The position numbers were made by a program, and so were the translations under genes. The notes under the pieces were generated by a model. It was not told where the DNA came from, searched no databases, and saw nothing but the letters and a program-made list of their open reading frames with translations. Of a stretch of DNA of 64,000 bases, positions 63,591 through 64,000 are shown piece by piece; the first letter of the stretch is position 1, and each line of letters starts with the position of its first letter. This DNA comes from Pratylenchus scribneri (taxonomy: Eukaryota > Nematoda > Chromadorea > Rhabditida > Pratylenchidae). Location of the stretch: positions 248,001 through 312,000 of the forward strand of contig JAQSEB010000086.1 in the NCBI GenBank assembly GCA_030063045.1, in the 5' to 3' direction.

Positions 63591-64000
63591 TAGATTCATA
63601 AAAATATATCTTAGTCAATTAGCGACATCCGCTAAACTATTTAAGATTAATTTTTAGACTCATAAAAATATATCTTAGTCAATTAGCGACATCCGCTAAA
63701 CTATTTAAGATTAATTTTTAGACTCATAAAAATATATCTTAGTCAATTAGCGACATCCGCTAAACTATTTAAGATTAATTTTTAGACTCATAAAAATATA
63801 TCTTAGTCAATTAGCGACATCCGCTAAACTATTTAAGATTAATTTTTAGACTCATAAAAATATATCTTAGTCAATTAGCGGCATCCGCTAAACTATTTAA
63901 GATTAATTTTTAGACTCATAAAAATATATCTTAGTCAATTAAAATTATTCTTTAGTCCCAGGAAACTAATTCTTAATCAATTTGCGGCATCCGCTAAACT
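63591..64000 (+). repeat. Start of C/F super-repeat unit 3, cut by the window end
   Basis: tagattcat at 63,591 and the F junction at 63,953 are 362 bp apart, exactly as in units 1 (59,391/59,753) and 2 (61,747/62,109). The distance from unit 2 is 1,844 bp, that is 2,356 minus eight monomers, so unit length changes by whole C monomers. The array continues past base 64,000. Confidence 0.82.

Larger units (their letters stand above)
1..64000. repeat. 64-bp AT-rich satellite DNA array filling the window
   Basis: GCATCCGC recurs every 64 bp from the first base to the last, with occasional 1-36 bp indels, giving about 1,000 monomers. Every monomer I read lies in the same orientation; the reverse-strand hallmark tgagtc was not seen. 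G+C is 16/64 in type A and 17/64 in type B. Stop codons (taa, tag) lie in each monomer on both strands and, with 64 = 3x21+1, cover all frames, so no coding region is supported. No transposon, RNA gene or unique insert interrupts the array, and it continues beyond both ends. Such arrays are known from eukaryotic centromeric and pericentromeric heterochromatin; that location is inferred here. I do not recognise the family or the species. Confidence 0.97.

Noticed and set aside
1..64000. CRISPR array
   Set aside because: A conserved core with variable boxes can look like repeats and spacers, but the boxes take only a few recurring states, the period is one continuous 64-bp satellite, and there are no cas genes or leader.
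1..64000. Protein-coding genes
   Set aside because: Each monomer has several taa/tag stops on both strands, and the period of 64 rotates them through all frames. Any open stretch is short and repetitive.
1..64000. CENP-B box
   Set aside because: The known box needs a TTCG..A..CGGG pattern. No CGGG is present; cttcgtc near 8,640 is a single-base change in a box 2.
1..64000. AP-1/GCN4-like sites (agactca, ttagtcaa)
   Set aside because: They resemble TGACTCA/TGAGTCA with one mismatch but are part of the monomer consensus, and nothing around them looks like regulation.
1..64000. TATA boxes in cataaaaata
   Set aside because: This is the AT-rich arm of the core dyad, repeated in every monomer with no gene downstream.
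1..64000. Bacterial or phage iteron origin
   Set aside because: Iterons come in a few copies beside a replication gene. Here about 1,000 copies with no gene fit satellite DNA.

Overview
The whole 64,000-base window is one uninterrupted tandem satellite array. The basic unit is 64 bp and about 25-27% G+C, so roughly 1,000 head-to-tail monomers fit, all in the same orientation. The array runs off both ends. I found no gene, RNA gene, transposon, CRISPR array, promoter or unique-sequence gap. Stop codons occur on both strands in every monomer, and because 64 is not a multiple of 3 they sweep through all frames.

An array of this length, AT-rich and hierarchically organised, is typical of eukaryotic centromeric or pericentromeric heterochromatin, or of a satellite-rich chromosome such as a B or sex chromosome, in a long-read assembly. 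I do not recognise the family, and the sequence does not let me name an organism. I number the monomer from the conserved GCATCCGC (1-8).

Monomers are modular. A nearly invariant core around positions 19-46 carries an AT-rich dyad around GACTCA. Box 1 (about 12-18) takes several states (CTATTT, CAATTT, CCAATT, CTAATT, TAATTT). Box 2 (about 47-61) has two main states: type A (..aattctaaatgatttt) and type B (..atatcttagtcaattt). Type C is B with the boundary ..ttagcgacatcc. Rarer forms are D and E (divergent 64-bp monomers), F (a 46-nt truncated monomer fused after a B/C monomer, with CCCAGG), monomers with a 3-nt deletion that make GCGGCCGC, and monomers with a 36-bp deletion (..tttttagcgctaaac).

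Layout: 1 to about 8,340 is an A/B mosaic with short higher-order repeats (HORs) of 310, 575, 384 and 512 bp. About 8,340-18,835 is a C/F-rich zone holding three copies of a multi-kilobase block (offsets 4,347 and 3,198) plus a 1,104-bp tandem duplication. 18,836 to about 21,160 is A/B. About 21,160-28,900 mixes A/B and C/F, with a 2.26-kb block duplicated at a 3,348-bp offset. 28,900-46,592 is almost pure A/B with duplications at offsets 960, 2,304, 8,576 and 1,216. 46,593-58,030 is A/B with six copies of a 192-bp E-x-D cassette, a 1,088-bp tandem HOR and a small C/F island near 51.1-51.5 kb. 58,030-59,340 is A/B again. About 59,340-64,000 is C/F organised as a tandem super-repeat whose C-monomer run varies (6, 19, 11).

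The elements do not work together as genes. The biology here is array evolution: nested tandem duplication at scales from 64 bp to several kb, shuffling of two variable boxes around a fixed core, and regular dyad symmetry that could matter for DNA structure or protein binding. All coordinates and offsets were read by eye from marker variants and should be confirmed by self-alignment.
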